From assembly GCF_900114185.1 (NCBI RefSeq), contig NZ_FOSE01000001.1, positions 1,079,749 through 1,143,748 of the forward strand: a stretch of 64,000 nucleotides of DNA, read 5' to 3'. The notes beneath the pieces are model-generated. The model was not told the DNA's origin, searched no databases, and saw only the letters and a program-made list of their open reading frames with translations. Within the stretch, counting starts at the first letter, position 1, and the number at the start of each line of letters is the position of its first letter. Below, piece by piece: positions 63,940-64,000 of this stretch. Both the position numbers and the translations under genes were made by a program. The DNA comes from Cellulomonas sp. KH9. GTDB lineage: Bacteria; Actinomycetota; Actinomycetes; Actinomycetales; Cellulomonadaceae.

Positions 63940-64000
63940 CCCTCGCGTGTCCGCCGCGCACGTCGGCCGTCGCCCCGCCGGGGCGCCGACCGAGGTGAGG

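Overview
This is about 64 kb of a very GC-rich (roughly 72-73%) actinobacterial chromosome. Family-level protein resemblance, GC content and gene order suggest a Cellulomonas-like member of the Micrococcales; the genus is an inference. The backbone is the ribosomal and RNA-polymerase superoperon region: rpmG-hadA-hadB, tRNA-Trp-secE-nusG-rplK-rplA, rplJ-rplL, rpoB-rpoC, rpsL-rpsG-fusA-tuf, the S10 and spc operons from rpsJ to rplO, then secY-adk-map-infA-rpmJ-rpsM-rpsK. No insertion sequence, prophage or CRISPR array was seen.

Three stretches of non-ribosomal genes interrupt this backbone. (1) 1.0-13.9 kb, between hadB and tRNA-Trp: a LacI-family regulator facing two tandem paralogous MFS transporters across a palindrome-rich operator region, murB, adenosine deaminase, an intact OmpR-type two-component system, an ABC-2 exporter whose companion NarL-type two-component system has been destroyed by two internal deletions, and an aspartate aminotransferase. 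(2) 17.0-22.35 kb, between rplA and rplJ: a compact locus with a signal-less subtilisin-like (S8) protease, an ECF-like sigma factor and a small unknown protein on the minus strand, facing a TPR-CHAT (caspase-like) protease across 41 bp. It looks like a self-contained, transcriptionally controlled proteolytic system. (3) 46.8-59.14 kb, between rplO and secY: two tandem paralogous six-gene cassettes for surface proteins. Each encodes, in order, a large secreted DUF11-type protein, a TasA/camelysin-like exported protein, a SipW-type signal peptidase, two more proteins with SipW-type signals, and a LAxTG sortase substrate. The last four genes of each cassette overlap by 4 bp. A strong hairpin separates the TasA-like gene from the peptidase gene in both copies, and a short motif is shared upstream of both. 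This is the best candidate for an undescribed cell-surface fibre or matrix system.

The housekeeping part is complete and mostly conventional. Strong hairpin terminators follow rplA, rplL, rpoC, tuf and rplO. Sigma-70-like promoters with 17-18 bp spacers are visible before tRNA-Trp, rplJ, rpoB, rpsL and rpsJ. The RpoB rifampicin region and RpsL Lys43/Lys88 look wild type. L15 carries an unusual Lys/Ala-rich N-terminal extension of about 85 residues. The window starts inside rpmG and ends just after rpsK, before the expected rpsD-rpoA-rplQ.
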